Origin: Sphingomonadaceae bacterium
Lineage (GTDB): Bacteria; Pseudomonadota; Alphaproteobacteria; Sphingomonadales; Sphingomonadaceae
Direction of reading: 5' to 3'
Length of the DNA stretch: 45,157 bases
NCBI GenBank assembly: GCA_030147805.1
Contig: JASBUR010000002.1
Location: 1 to 45,157 of the forward strand
The notes beneath the pieces were generated by a model, which was given only the letters and a program-made list of their open reading frames with translations, made no database searches and had not been told where the DNA came from. The translations under genes and the position numbers were made by a program. Shown here piece after piece: positions 22,901 through 30,696 of the stretch (its first letter is position 1; every line of letters starts with the position of its first letter).

Positions 22901-22933
22901 ATCGTCATCCCCGCCTGCGCGGGGGATGACGAT
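22901..22933. repeat. Short extragenic palindrome (half copy)
   Basis: ATCGTCATCCCCGC-CTGC-GCGGGGGATGACGAT is a hairpin with one bulged G, made of the outer part of the repeat described at 13241. It abuts the rsmE stop. It could form a 3' mRNA hairpin for rsmE, but no U run follows. Confidence 0.65.
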
Positions 22934-23682
22934 CATTTGCAGGGGGCAGATTTCCAGTCGCCCACCGCCGCCTGCCACAAGGCGATCGCCGCGACCGCCG
23001 CGGTGTCGGCGCGCAGGATGCGCGGGCCGATCGAGACGCCGACCGCCTGCGGCAGCGCACGGATGCGCGCGCGCTCGGCCGGGTCGAAGCCGCCTTCCGG
23101 ACCGATCAGGATCGCCGCGGGGCCGGGGGTGAGCGCCCCGGCGAAGGCGTCGCCGCCCGCCTCGTCGCAGAAGACGAGCTGGCGCTCCGCCGGCCAGCCG
23201 TCGAGCAGCTTGGCCAGCGTCACCGGCTCGGCCACCTCGGGCAGCGCGGTGCGGCCGCATTGCTCGGCCGCCGCGATCATGTGCGCGCGCAGCCGGTCGA
23301 GGTTGAGCTTGTCGACGACGGTGCGGCGGGTCAGCACCGGCAGCAGCCGCGCGACGCCCAGCTCGCATGCCTTTTCCGCCACCCAGTCGATGCGGCCGCG
23401 CTTGATCGGCGCGGCGCACAGCCACAGGTCGGGGACCGCCTCGCGCCCGGCGAGCCGCGCGCGCACGGTCACCGTCACCGACTTGCGCCCGGCATCGGCG
23501 ATCACCGCCTGCCATTCGCCGCTGCGGTCGTCGAACAGCCGGACGCCGTCGCCGGCCTTCAGCCGCATCACGCCCGACAGATAGTGGCTCTGCGCCGTCG
23601 GCAGCGCGAGCGTGCGCCCCTCGGCCAGCGTCTCGTCGACGAACAGCCGGGGGCCGTTGCTTGATGCAGGTTCATCGGCCAT
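22933..23682 (-). CDS. rsmE: 16S rRNA (uracil(1498)-N(3))-methyltransferase
   Basis: 249 residues. RsmE methylates U1498 of 16S rRNA in the decoding centre of the 30S subunit. The N-terminal PUA-like domain (RLFVDETLAEGRTLALPTAQ ... HYLSGVMRLKAGDGVRLFDD) is followed by the SPOUT domain with KRGRIDWVAEKACELGV, ILIGPEGGF and the cofactor loop RILRADTAAVAAIA. The start is ATG 23682. It is divergent from ubiA with 14 bp between start codons, so the two promoters must overlap the opposing genes. Confidence 0.95.
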   Translation of the reverse strand: MADEPASSNGPRLFVDETLAEGRTLALPTAQSHYLSGVMRLKAGDGVRLFDDRSGEWQAVIADAGRKSVTVTVRARLAGREAVPDLWLCAAPIKRGRIDWVAEKACELGVARLLPVLTRRTVVDKLNLDRLRAHMIAAAEQCGRTALPEVAEPVTLAKLLDGWPAERQLVFCDEAGGDAFAGALTPGPAAILIGPEGGFDPAERARIRALPQAVGVSIGPRILRADTAAVAAIALWQAAVGDWKSAPCK

Positions 23683-23696
23683 GAGTCGCGCCTAGC

Positions 23697-24623
23697 ATGA
23701 GCATCCCCGAGGCGAAACCAGGCGATCAGGCCACCCCCGACGCGGTGGCGCGCAGCTGGGTCGAATGGCTGCCGGCGCGCTCGCGCCCCTATGCGCGCCT
23801 CGCGCGCTTCGACCGGCCGATCGGCACCTGGCTGCTGTTCTGGCCGTGCGCCTGGGGCGTCGCGCTCGCGGGCGGGCTGCCGCGCGACATCTATCTGCTG
23901 CTGCTGTTCGGGCTCGGCAGCATCGCGATGCGCGGCGCCGGCTGCGTCTACAACGACATCGTCGACCGCGATCTCGACGCGCAGGTGGCGCGGACGCGCG
24001 ACCGGCCGCTGCCGAGCGGCCGCGTCTCGGTGCGCGCAGCCTGGAACTGGCTGTTCGCGCTCTGCCTCGTCGGGCTGCTGGTGCTCGTCCAGCTTCGCCC
24101 GATGGCACAGGGCATTGCGCTCGCCAGCCTCGGGCTGGTCGCCGCCTACCCGTTCATGAAGCGCATCACCTGGTGGCCGCAGGCCTGGCTCGGCCTCACC
24201 TTCAACTGGGGCGCGCTCGTCGCCGCGGCGGCGGTGGCGGGCGGCTTCGGCGCGCCGGCGTTGCTGCTCTACGCCGCGGGCGTCTTCTGGACGCTCGGCT
24301 ACGACACGATCTACGCGCTGCAGGACATCGAGGACGACGCGCTGGCCGGCATCAAGTCGAGCGCGCGCCGCCTCGGCGGCGGGCTGCGCGCCGGCGTCGC
24401 GCTCTTCTACACGCTCACGCTCGCCTGCCTGGCCGGCGCGTTCGCCCTCGTCGATGCCGGCATGTGGGCCTGGGTGGCGCTCGCCGCCGTCGGCGCGCAC
24501 CTCGGCTGGCAGGTGGCGGCGCTGCGGCCCGACGACGCGCTTCGCGCGCTGCGGCTGTTCCGATCGAACGCGCTGGCGGGGCTCGTCATGTTTTTGGCGT
24601 GTTTCGTCGCAGCGACCGCCTGA
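23697..24623 (+). CDS. ubiA: 4-hydroxybenzoate octaprenyltransferase
   Basis: Integral membrane prenyltransferase of ubiquinone synthesis, 308 residues, attaching the polyprenyl chain to 4-hydroxybenzoate. The first Asp-rich motif is in VYNDIVDRDLDAQVARTRDR (about 82-101) and the second in YALQDIEDDALAGIKSSARR. Eight or nine hydrophobic segments fit the UbiA fold. The start is ATG 23697, with TG shared in the CATGAGC context 14 bp from rsmE. In the spacer 24624-24818 I see only an unremarkable stretch that probably contains the pmbA promoter. Confidence 0.95.
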   Translation: MSIPEAKPGDQATPDAVARSWVEWLPARSRPYARLARFDRPIGTWLLFWPCAWGVALAGGLPRDIYLLLLFGLGSIAMRGAGCVYNDIVDRDLDAQVARTRDRPLPSGRVSVRAAWNWLFALCLVGLLVLVQLRPMAQGIALASLGLVAAYPFMKRITWWPQAWLGLTFNWGALVAAAAVAGGFGAPALLLYAAGVFWTLGYDTIYALQDIEDDALAGIKSSARRLGGGLRAGVALFYTLTLACLAGAFALVDAGMWAWVALAAVGAHLGWQVAALRPDDALRALRLFRSNALAGLVMFLACFVAATA

Positions 24624-24818
24624 GCGGTTGCCCCGGCGCAAAAGCATAAGCTACGGCAGCCGCGACCGGGGGGCTCCCTCGCACGGCGACGCAGGGCGGG
24701 ACGATCCCCTCATCTGTCCCGATCCACGCAATTCTGCCTGGAGTCTTCCGGTCACCGCTGCCCGCGCGTGCACGCCGCGCACTGGACGTTGGCGGACCGA
24801 CGCCTTACCTGCCCGGGG

Positions 24819-26165
24819 ATGTTGACCGTAGACGCGGCGCTCGCGCGCCTCTCCCAAGCCCTCGATCATGCCAGACGCAACGGCGCCGATGCCGCCGACG
24901 CGCTCTACATCGGCGACGCCTCGACGAGCGTCCAGGTGCGCCTCGGCGCGCTCGAGGACATCGGTCGCTCGGAGGGCGAGGAAATCGGCCTCCGCCTGTT
25001 CGTCGGCAGCCGCTCGGCGAGCGTATCGACCTCCGACCTGTCGCCGCGGGCGCTCGAAATCGCGGTCGAACGCGCCGTGGCGATGGCGCGCGAAGCGCCC
25101 GAGGATCCCTATGCCGGGCTGGCGCCCGCCGACCGCCTGATGCGCGGCCCGGTCGCCGATCTCGAGCTCGACGACGGCGCCGAGCCGTCGGCCGAGGCGC
25201 TGAAGGCGCGGGCGCTCGAAGCCGAGGATGCCGCGCGCGCGGTGGCCGGCATCACCAATTCGGAGGGCGCGTCGGCAAGCGCCGGCCATGCGACGATCGC
25301 GCTCGTCACCTCGAGCGGCTTCGCCGGCGGCTATTCGACCTCGTCGAACGGCATCTCGGCCAGCGTCATCGCCGGCGAAGGCGCCGGCATGCAGCGCGAC
25401 TATGCCTATCATTCGGCACGCCATGCCGCCGACCTCGACAGCCCGGCGGAGATCGGCACCCGCGCCGGCGAGCGCACCATCGCCCGTCTGAACCCGCGCA
25501 AGCTCGACACCGGGCAGATGCCGGTGGTGTTCGATCCGCGCGTCGGGTCGAGCCTGCTCGGGCACCTGATCGGCGCGATCACCGGCAGCGCGGTGTCGCG
25601 CGGCACCAGCTTCCTGCTCGACCGCCTCGGTCAGAAGATCTTCGCCGACGGCATTCGCATCCTCGACGACCCGCACCGGCGCCGCGGGCTGCGCTCGCGG
25701 CCGTTCGACGGCGAGGGGCTGCCGACCGGCCCGGTCGCGATCATCGACGACGGCGTGCTGACCACCTGGCTGCTCGACAGCGCCGCGTCGCGCCAGCTCG
25801 GGCTCGCCCCGACGGGCCATGCGACTCGCGGCGTCTCGGGTCCGCCGGGCGCCGGCCCGACCAACCTGCACATGGCGGCCGGCCGCATCGCGCGCGACGC
25901 GATGATCGCCGACATCCGCCACGGCTTCTACGTCACCGAACTGATCGGCCAGGGGCTCAACCCGGTGACCGGCGACTACAGCCGCGGCGCGGCGGGCTTC
26001 CTGATCGAGAACGGGTCGATCGGCCCGGCGGTCGCGGAGGTGACGATCGCCGGCAACGCCCGCGACATGTTCCGCGAGCTGACCCCCGCCGACGACCTGC
26101 GCTTCCGCCACGCGATCAACGTGCCGACGATCCGCATCGACGGCATGACGGTGGCGGGTGCCTGA
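24819..26165 (+). CDS. pmbA: Metalloprotease PmbA/TldE
   Basis: 448 residues from ATG 24819 (MLTVDAALARLSQALDHARR). TldD/TldE (PmbA) form a heterodimeric protease that trims peptides such as microcins and acts on CcdA. TldE is the subunit without the catalytic zinc motif, and no HExxxH is visible here, consistent with TldE rather than TldD. Family blocks include YSTSSNGISASVIAGEG, PVVFDPRVGSSLLGHL, NLHMAAG and NPVTGDYSRGAAGFLIENG. The partner tldD is not in the window. A start at 24768 is open but adds an untypical Cys/Arg-rich leader. The 3' end overlaps the next gene by 8 bp. Confidence 0.93.
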   Translation: MLTVDAALARLSQALDHARRNGADAADALYIGDASTSVQVRLGALEDIGRSEGEEIGLRLFVGSRSASVSTSDLSPRALEIAVERAVAMAREAPEDPYAGLAPADRLMRGPVADLELDDGAEPSAEALKARALEAEDAARAVAGITNSEGASASAGHATIALVTSSGFAGGYSTSSNGISASVIAGEGAGMQRDYAYHSARHAADLDSPAEIGTRAGERTIARLNPRKLDTGQMPVVFDPRVGSSLLGHLIGAITGSAVSRGTSFLLDRLGQKIFADGIRILDDPHRRRGLRSRPFDGEGLPTGPVAIIDDGVLTTWLLDSAASRQLGLAPTGHATRGVSGPPGAGPTNLHMAAGRIARDAMIADIRHGFYVTELIGQGLNPVTGDYSRGAAGFLIENGSIGPAVAEVTIAGNARDMFRELTPADDLRFRHAINVPTIRIDGMTVAGA

Positions 26166-26991
26166 CGACCGGAGCCTGGCGGTCGCGGCGGCGCAGGCCG
26201 CCGGCGAGCTGGCGCTGGGCTATTTCGGCGGCGCGGTCGAGACCTGGGAGAAGGGTCCCAACAATCCGGTCTGCGAGGCCGACCTCGCGCTCGACCGGCT
26301 GCTCCACGAACGGCTGCTGCGCGACCGCCCGTCCTACGGCTGGCTGTCGGAAGAGACCGCCGACGCCCCCGAGCGGCTCGGCCGGCGCCGCATCTGGGTC
26401 GTCGACCCGATCGATGGGACGCGCGACTTCCTGCGCGGCCGAACCGGCTGGGCGGTCTCGGTCGCGCTGGTCGAGGATGGCGTGCCCATCGTCGCCGCGC
26501 TGTGCGCGCCGGCGCGTCGCCAGCTGTTCGTGGCCGCGGCCGGACAGGGGGCGACGCTCAACGGCGCGGTGATCCGCGCCGGGGCATGCGACGCCGTCGC
26601 CGGCTGCCGCATCCCCGCCGATCGCAGCACGATCGGCGCCTCCTACTGGCCCGAACCCTGGGCGGCCGAGGCGGTCGAAAAGCCCAATGGGCTGGCGCTG
26701 CGCATCGCCAAGCTGGCGAACGACGAGGCCGATGCCTTCTTCGAGGGCCGGCCGATGGGCGAGTGGGACATCGCCGCCGCCGCGCTCGTCCTGTCGGAAG
26801 CGGGTGGCATGATCACCGATCGCGAAGGCGCGCCGCTGCGCTTCAACAAGCCGGTGCCGCGGCTGCGCGGCGTCATCGCCGCAACCCCGGCGATCCATGG
26901 CGAGGTGCTGCGCCGGGTCGGCGACGGCATCACCGCGCTCAACGCGCTCAGGCGACGGGCGGCACCCGGAGCTGCGCCAGCTCGATCTTAG
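26158..26991 (+). CDS. Inositol monophosphatase family protein (CysQ-like)
   Basis: 277 residues. The Mg-dependent phosphatase motifs are complete: GWLSEETAD (metal-binding Glu), WVVDPIDGTRDF (DPIDGT, about 82-87) and GEWDIAAAALVLSEAGG. The substrate could be inositol phosphate or 3'-phosphoadenosine 5'-phosphate (CysQ); the sequence alone does not settle it. The GTG at 26158 overlaps the pmbA stop, indicating cotranscription with pmbA. Its last 44 bp overlap the convergent CoA-binding gene. Confidence 0.9.
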   Translation: MPDDRSLAVAAAQAAGELALGYFGGAVETWEKGPNNPVCEADLALDRLLHERLLRDRPSYGWLSEETADAPERLGRRRIWVVDPIDGTRDFLRGRTGWAVSVALVEDGVPIVAALCAPARRQLFVAAAGQGATLNGAVIRAGACDAVAGCRIPADRSTIGASYWPEPWAAEAVEKPNGLALRIAKLANDEADAFFEGRPMGEWDIAAAALVLSEAGGMITDREGAPLRFNKPVPRLRGVIAATPAIHGEVLRRVGDGITALNALRRRAAPGAAPARS

Positions 26992-27376
26992 GGCAGCGGT
27001 CCATCACCACCTTGAGCCCGGCGGCCTCGGCCTTCGCCGCCGCTTCGGGATTGACCACGCCGATCTGCATCCAGATCGCCTTGGCGCCGATCTTGATCGC
27101 CTCGTCGACGATCGGGCCGACGTCCTCCGACCGGCGGAAGATGTCGACCATGTCGATCGGCTCGCCGATCTGCGCGAGCTCGCGCCAGACGAACTCGCCG
27201 TGGACATGCTCGCCGGTGATGCGCGGGTTGACCGGCATGACGCGATAGCCGTGCTGCTGCAGCCGTTCCATCACGCCGTAGCTGGCGCGGCCCGGATTGT
27301 CCGACGCGCCCACCAGCGCGATGGTGCGCACCGAGCTCAGCAGGTCGCGGATTTCGTCGTCGCTCTCGAGGGGCAT
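26948..27376 (-). CDS. CoA-binding domain protein (YccU-like)
   Basis: 142 residues forming a single Rossmann-type CoA-binding domain: TIALVGASDNPGRASYGVME (about 18-37), GYRVMPVNPRI, VDIFRRSEDVGPIVDEAI, IWMQIGVVNPEA and the conserved MDRCPKIE near the C-terminus. It is a stand-alone version of the domain found in acyl-CoA synthetases, with no defined reaction. It lies 30 bp downstream of mrp on the same strand and overlaps the convergent phosphatase gene tail to tail by 44 bp. Confidence 0.92.
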   Translation of the reverse strand: MPLESDDEIRDLLSSVRTIALVGASDNPGRASYGVMERLQQHGYRVMPVNPRITGEHVHGEFVWRELAQIGEPIDMVDIFRRSEDVGPIVDEAIKIGAKAIWMQIGVVNPEAAAKAEAAGLKVVMDRCPKIELAQLRVPPVA

Positions 27377-27406
27377 CGGGCGCTCCAGTCGGTTAGGTTG
27401 CGCTGC

Positions 27407-28420
27407 TCAGGACGCACGGCCCGCGGCAAGGTTCAATCGCTGCGCGACGCGCATCGCGATCTCGCGATACGGCGCCGCCTGCTCGGTCGCCAGCGCCGCC
27501 GGCGGGCGGCCGGCATCGGAGGCCTCGCGGATCGCCGCGTGAAGCGGAATGCCGCCGAGGAAGGGAACGCCGATCCGCGCCGCCTCGTCCTCGGCGCCAT
27601 GCTCGCCGAAGATGTGCGAATGGCCGCCGCAGTGCGGGCAGACGAACACGCTCATATTCTCGACCAGCCCCAGCACCTGCACGTCGACCTGCGCGAACAT
27701 CGAGATCGCCTTGCGCGCATCGATCAGCGCGAGGTCCTGCGGCGTCGACACGATGATCGCGCCGTCGGGCTTGATCTTTTGCGCCATCGTCAGCTGGATG
27801 TCGCCGGTCCCCGGCGGCAGGTCGATGATGAGGACGTCGAGCTCGCCCCAGTCGGCATGGTCGATCATCTGCGTCATCGCCGACGCGGCCATCGGGCCGC
27901 GCCACACCACCGCCTTGTCGGGATCGGTCATCATGCCGATCGACAGCGCCTTGATGCCGTGCGCCACCATCGGCTGCAGCCGGCCGTTGTCGAGCAGCGC
28001 CCGGCCGGACAGCCCGAGCAGCGTCGGAACCGAGGGTCCGTTGATGTCGGCGTCGAGCAGCCCGACGCTGTAGCCCTGTGCGGCGAGCGACACCGCGACG
28101 TTCGCCGCGACGGTCGACTTGCCGACCCCGCCCTTGCCGCTCGCCACCGCGAGGATGCGCCGGATCGGCTTTTCGGCCTTCGCCGGCTCGGCGGGCGCCA
28201 GACCGCGGTCGGCGGTGAGAATGGCGCGCACGCCCGTCACGCCGGCGACGGCGCGCACCGCGGCCTCGACCTCGGCCTGCAAGCGGCCGGCGGCGGCGCG
28301 GTCGAGCCCGTCGACCGCCAGCACGAAGCCGACCAGGCCGTCGGCGGCGACGGTGATGCCGCTCGCGCGCCCCGGCGCCGCGCGCTCGAGTGCCTCGATG
28401 ACCTGCGTCCGGTCGGCCAT
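27407..28420 (-). CDS. mrp: Mrp/NBP35 family iron-sulfur cluster carrier ATPase
   Basis: 337 residues from ATG 28420 (MADRTQVIEALERAAPGRAS), with AAAGGA about 8 nt upstream. An N-terminal MIP18-like region (about 1-75) precedes the P-loop domain: deviant Walker A ASGKGGVGKST (about 100-110), LDADINGPSVPTLLG, and DVLIIDLPPGTGDIQLTMAQ. The CPHC pair in FVCPHCGGH binds the bridging Fe-S cluster. The family stores and transfers Fe-S clusters to apoproteins in the cytosol. Divergent from hflK; the CoA-binding gene follows. Confidence 0.95.
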   Translation of the reverse strand: MADRTQVIEALERAAPGRASGITVAADGLVGFVLAVDGLDRAAAGRLQAEVEAAVRAVAGVTGVRAILTADRGLAPAEPAKAEKPIRRILAVASGKGGVGKSTVAANVAVSLAAQGYSVGLLDADINGPSVPTLLGLSGRALLDNGRLQPMVAHGIKALSIGMMTDPDKAVVWRGPMAASAMTQMIDHADWGELDVLIIDLPPGTGDIQLTMAQKIKPDGAIIVSTPQDLALIDARKAISMFAQVDVQVLGLVENMSVFVCPHCGGHSHIFGEHGAEDEAARIGVPFLGGIPLHAAIREASDAGRPPAALATEQAAPYREIAMRVAQRLNLAAGRAS

Positions 28421-28506
28421 GCTTATCCTTTCGGGGTCCCGCCCTCGCATTCTCAGAGGGTGCTTCGTATATAGGCCGAAGGCAGGTCGCAACGACGGGA
28501 TAATGA

Positions 28507-29574
28507 ATGCCTTGGCAGAATAACAACGGCGGCAACGGCGGCCCGTGGGGAAGCGGTGGCGGCGATGGTCCGCGAAATCCATGGGGCAGCGGCCCGCAGC
28601 GGCCCGGCGGCCCAAGCGGCGGCGGCAACAAGGGCGGCCCCGACTTCGACGACTTCATCCGGCGCAGCCAGGAGCGGCTGCGCGCGCTGCCCGGCGGCAG
28701 CGGCGGCCGCACCTCGTGGCTCTACATCGTCCTCGCCGTGCTCGGCGTGTGGATCCTGTTCACCTCCTTCTACCGCGTCGATGCGCAGGAGCGCGGCGTC
28801 GTCACCCGTTTCGGCAAATATATCGCCACCACCGGCCCGGGCATGCATTTCAAGCTGCCCTCGCCGATCGACGTGGTGACCAAGCCCAAGGTCGAGCAGG
28901 TGAGTACGATCGACATCGGCTCGACCGACGCCTCGGCGGAAAACCTCATGCTGACCGGCGACCAGAACATCATCGATATCGCCTACACGGTGCGCTGGAA
29001 GATCAAGGATCCCGAGCAGTTCCTGTTCGAGATCGCCAACCCCGAGGAAACGATCCGCGAAGTCGGCGAGTCGGCGATGCGCGCCGAGGTATCGTCGGCG
29101 ACGCTCAACGCCGCGATCGGCCCGCAGCGCGCGCAGATCGCCGAGCAGGTCCGCATCCGCATGCAGGAACTGCTCGACAGCTATCGCTCGGGCGTCGACG
29201 TGCTCGGCGTCGACATCAAGCAGGCCGATCCGCCCGCGGCGGTCGACGCGGCGTTCAAGGACGTGTCGGCGGCGCAGCAGAACGCGCAGCAATATATGAA
29301 CCAGGCGCGCGCCTATTCGCAGCAGCTCGTCGCGCAGGCGCAGGGCGAAGCGGCGGCGTTCGATGCCGTCTACGCGCAGTATCGCCTGGCGCCCGAGGTG
29401 ACGCGCAAGCGCATGTATCTCGAGACGATGGAGAATGTGCTGGCCAAGGTCGACAAGACGGTGATCGAGGCCAACGGCGTGACGCCGTATCTGCCGCTCC
29501 CCGAACTCAAGCGCCGTTCATCCGCCGCCGCAGCCGTAGCCGCCGCCCCCGAGGCGGCGCCGGCCAACCAGTGA
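28507..29574 (+). CDS. hflK: FtsH protease modulator HflK
   Basis: 355 residues. A Gly/Asn/Pro-rich cytoplasmic N-terminus (about 1-65) precedes one transmembrane helix (about 70-88). The SPFH/band 7 domain (VDAQERGVVTRFGKYIATTG ... VRWKIKDPEQFLFEIANPEE) and a long Ala/Gln-rich coiled coil (about 255-300) follow. HflK and HflC form a cage around FtsH and restrain its proteolysis of membrane proteins. ATG 28507 is divergent from mrp across 86 bp containing TATATA. The stop overlaps the hflC start. Confidence 0.95.
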   Translation: MPWQNNNGGNGGPWGSGGGDGPRNPWGSGPQRPGGPSGGGNKGGPDFDDFIRRSQERLRALPGGSGGRTSWLYIVLAVLGVWILFTSFYRVDAQERGVVTRFGKYIATTGPGMHFKLPSPIDVVTKPKVEQVSTIDIGSTDASAENLMLTGDQNIIDIAYTVRWKIKDPEQFLFEIANPEETIREVGESAMRAEVSSATLNAAIGPQRAQIAEQVRIRMQELLDSYRSGVDVLGVDIKQADPPAAVDAAFKDVSAAQQNAQQYMNQARAYSQQLVAQAQGEAAAFDAVYAQYRLAPEVTRKRMYLETMENVLAKVDKTVIEANGVTPYLPLPELKRRSSAAAAVAAAPEAAPANQ

Positions 29575-30419
29575 GCTACGCCCAGATGACCCGCAATCCC
29601 TTCGTCTGGCTCGTCGGCGCCTTCGTGCTGATCGTGCTGGCCAGCGCCACCTTCTTCCGCGTGCCCGAAACCAGCCAGGCGATCATCGTCCGGCTCGGCA
29701 AGCCCAACCGCATCGTCAACGCCTATGACGCGCGCGAGCCGTTCGGCCAGACCGGTGCCGGCCTCGTCGCCAAGATCCCGTTCATCGAGACGGTGATCTT
29801 CATCGACAAGCGCGTGATGGACCTCGACATCCCGCAGCAGACGGTGCTGTCGACCGACCAGCTGCGCCTCGTCGTCGACGCCTTCGCGCGCTTCCGCGTC
29901 ACCGATCCGCTGCGCATGTACCAGACGGTGCGCAGCGAGACGGGCGTCGCCGACGCGCTGTCGCGCATCCTCGGATCGCGGCTCCGCAACGAACTCGGCA
30001 AGCAGCCCTTCACCGCGCTGCTGTCGCCCGAGCGCGGCCAGCTGATGGACGACATCCAGGCGCGGGTGAATGCCGAAGCCGGGCGTTACGGCGCCGAGAT
30101 CGTCGACGTCCGCATCAAGCGCGCCGACCTGCCGACGGGCGACCCGCTCGAATCGGCGTTCGCACGGATGCGCACCGCGCGCGAGCAGGAAGCGCGCAAT
30201 TTCCGCGCGCAGGGTGCCAAGCAGGCGCAGATCATGCGCGCCAACGCCGATGCCGAAGCGGCGCGCATCTACGCCAACTCGTTCGGCAAGGACGCCGACT
30301 TCTATGCCTTCTACCGGGCGATGCAGGCCTATCAGCGCACCTTCAACGACGGCAATGCCAACGTCGTGCTGTCGGCCGACAACGAGTTCCTGCGCGAGTT
30401 CAAGGGGCGCAGCCGCTAG
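29571..30419 (+). CDS. hflC: FtsH protease modulator HflC
   Basis: 282 residues from GTG 29571, which overlaps the hflK stop (GTGA). ATG 29586 would give 277 residues and is also plausible. One N-terminal transmembrane helix (PFVWLVGAFVLIVLASATFF) is followed by an SPFH domain (VPETSQAIIVRLGKPNRIVN, then VDAFARFRVTDPLRMYQTVR). The coiled coil has REQEARNFRAQGAKQAQIMR, and the conserved C-terminal FKGR is present. A longer reading from 28545 overlaps hflK in another frame and is not real. Confidence 0.95.
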   Translation: MSYAQMTRNPFVWLVGAFVLIVLASATFFRVPETSQAIIVRLGKPNRIVNAYDAREPFGQTGAGLVAKIPFIETVIFIDKRVMDLDIPQQTVLSTDQLRLVVDAFARFRVTDPLRMYQTVRSETGVADALSRILGSRLRNELGKQPFTALLSPERGQLMDDIQARVNAEAGRYGAEIVDVRIKRADLPTGDPLESAFARMRTAREQEARNFRAQGAKQAQIMRANADAEAARIYANSFGKDADFYAFYRAMQAYQRTFNDGNANVVLSADNEFLREFKGRSR

Positions 30420-30437
30420 ACCGGGACCGGCGGACCG

Positions 30438-30629
30438 ATGCTCGAGCTGACCGCTGCGATGGGCCTTGCCCTCGTGATCGAGGGCGCGGCCTACGCGCTT
30501 TTTCCGCGCGAGATGAAACGTCTGGTCGCGTGGCTGGTTACCCAGCCCGAGGGGTTTGTCCGCCTCGCGGGCATCGGGGCTGCGCTATTTGGTCTCATCC
30601 TCGTCATCGTCGCGAAGGGTATGCCTTGA
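30438..30629 (+). CDS. DUF2065 family small membrane protein (YjeT-like)
   Basis: 63 residues with two hydrophobic helices (about 5-21 and 40-60) around the family signature EGAAYALFPREMKRLV. DUF2065 proteins such as E. coli YjeT are encoded next to hflKC, as here, 18 bp after hflC. Function is unknown; linkage suggests a role with the HflKC-FtsH complex. The start is ATG 30438. Confidence 0.92.
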   Translation: MLELTAAMGLALVIEGAAYALFPREMKRLVAWLVTQPEGFVRLAGIGAALFGLILVIVAKGMP

Positions 30630-30696
30630 TCGCGTCGTATTCGCATCGACATAGACCAACTCGTCGACACGACCGCCAATGGGGAGATTACAGATC

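Noticed and set aside
28545..30419. A long frame combining hflC with an N-terminal extension over hflK
   Set aside because: The extension is hflK in another frame. The transmembrane and SPFH start of hflC is at 29571 or 29586.
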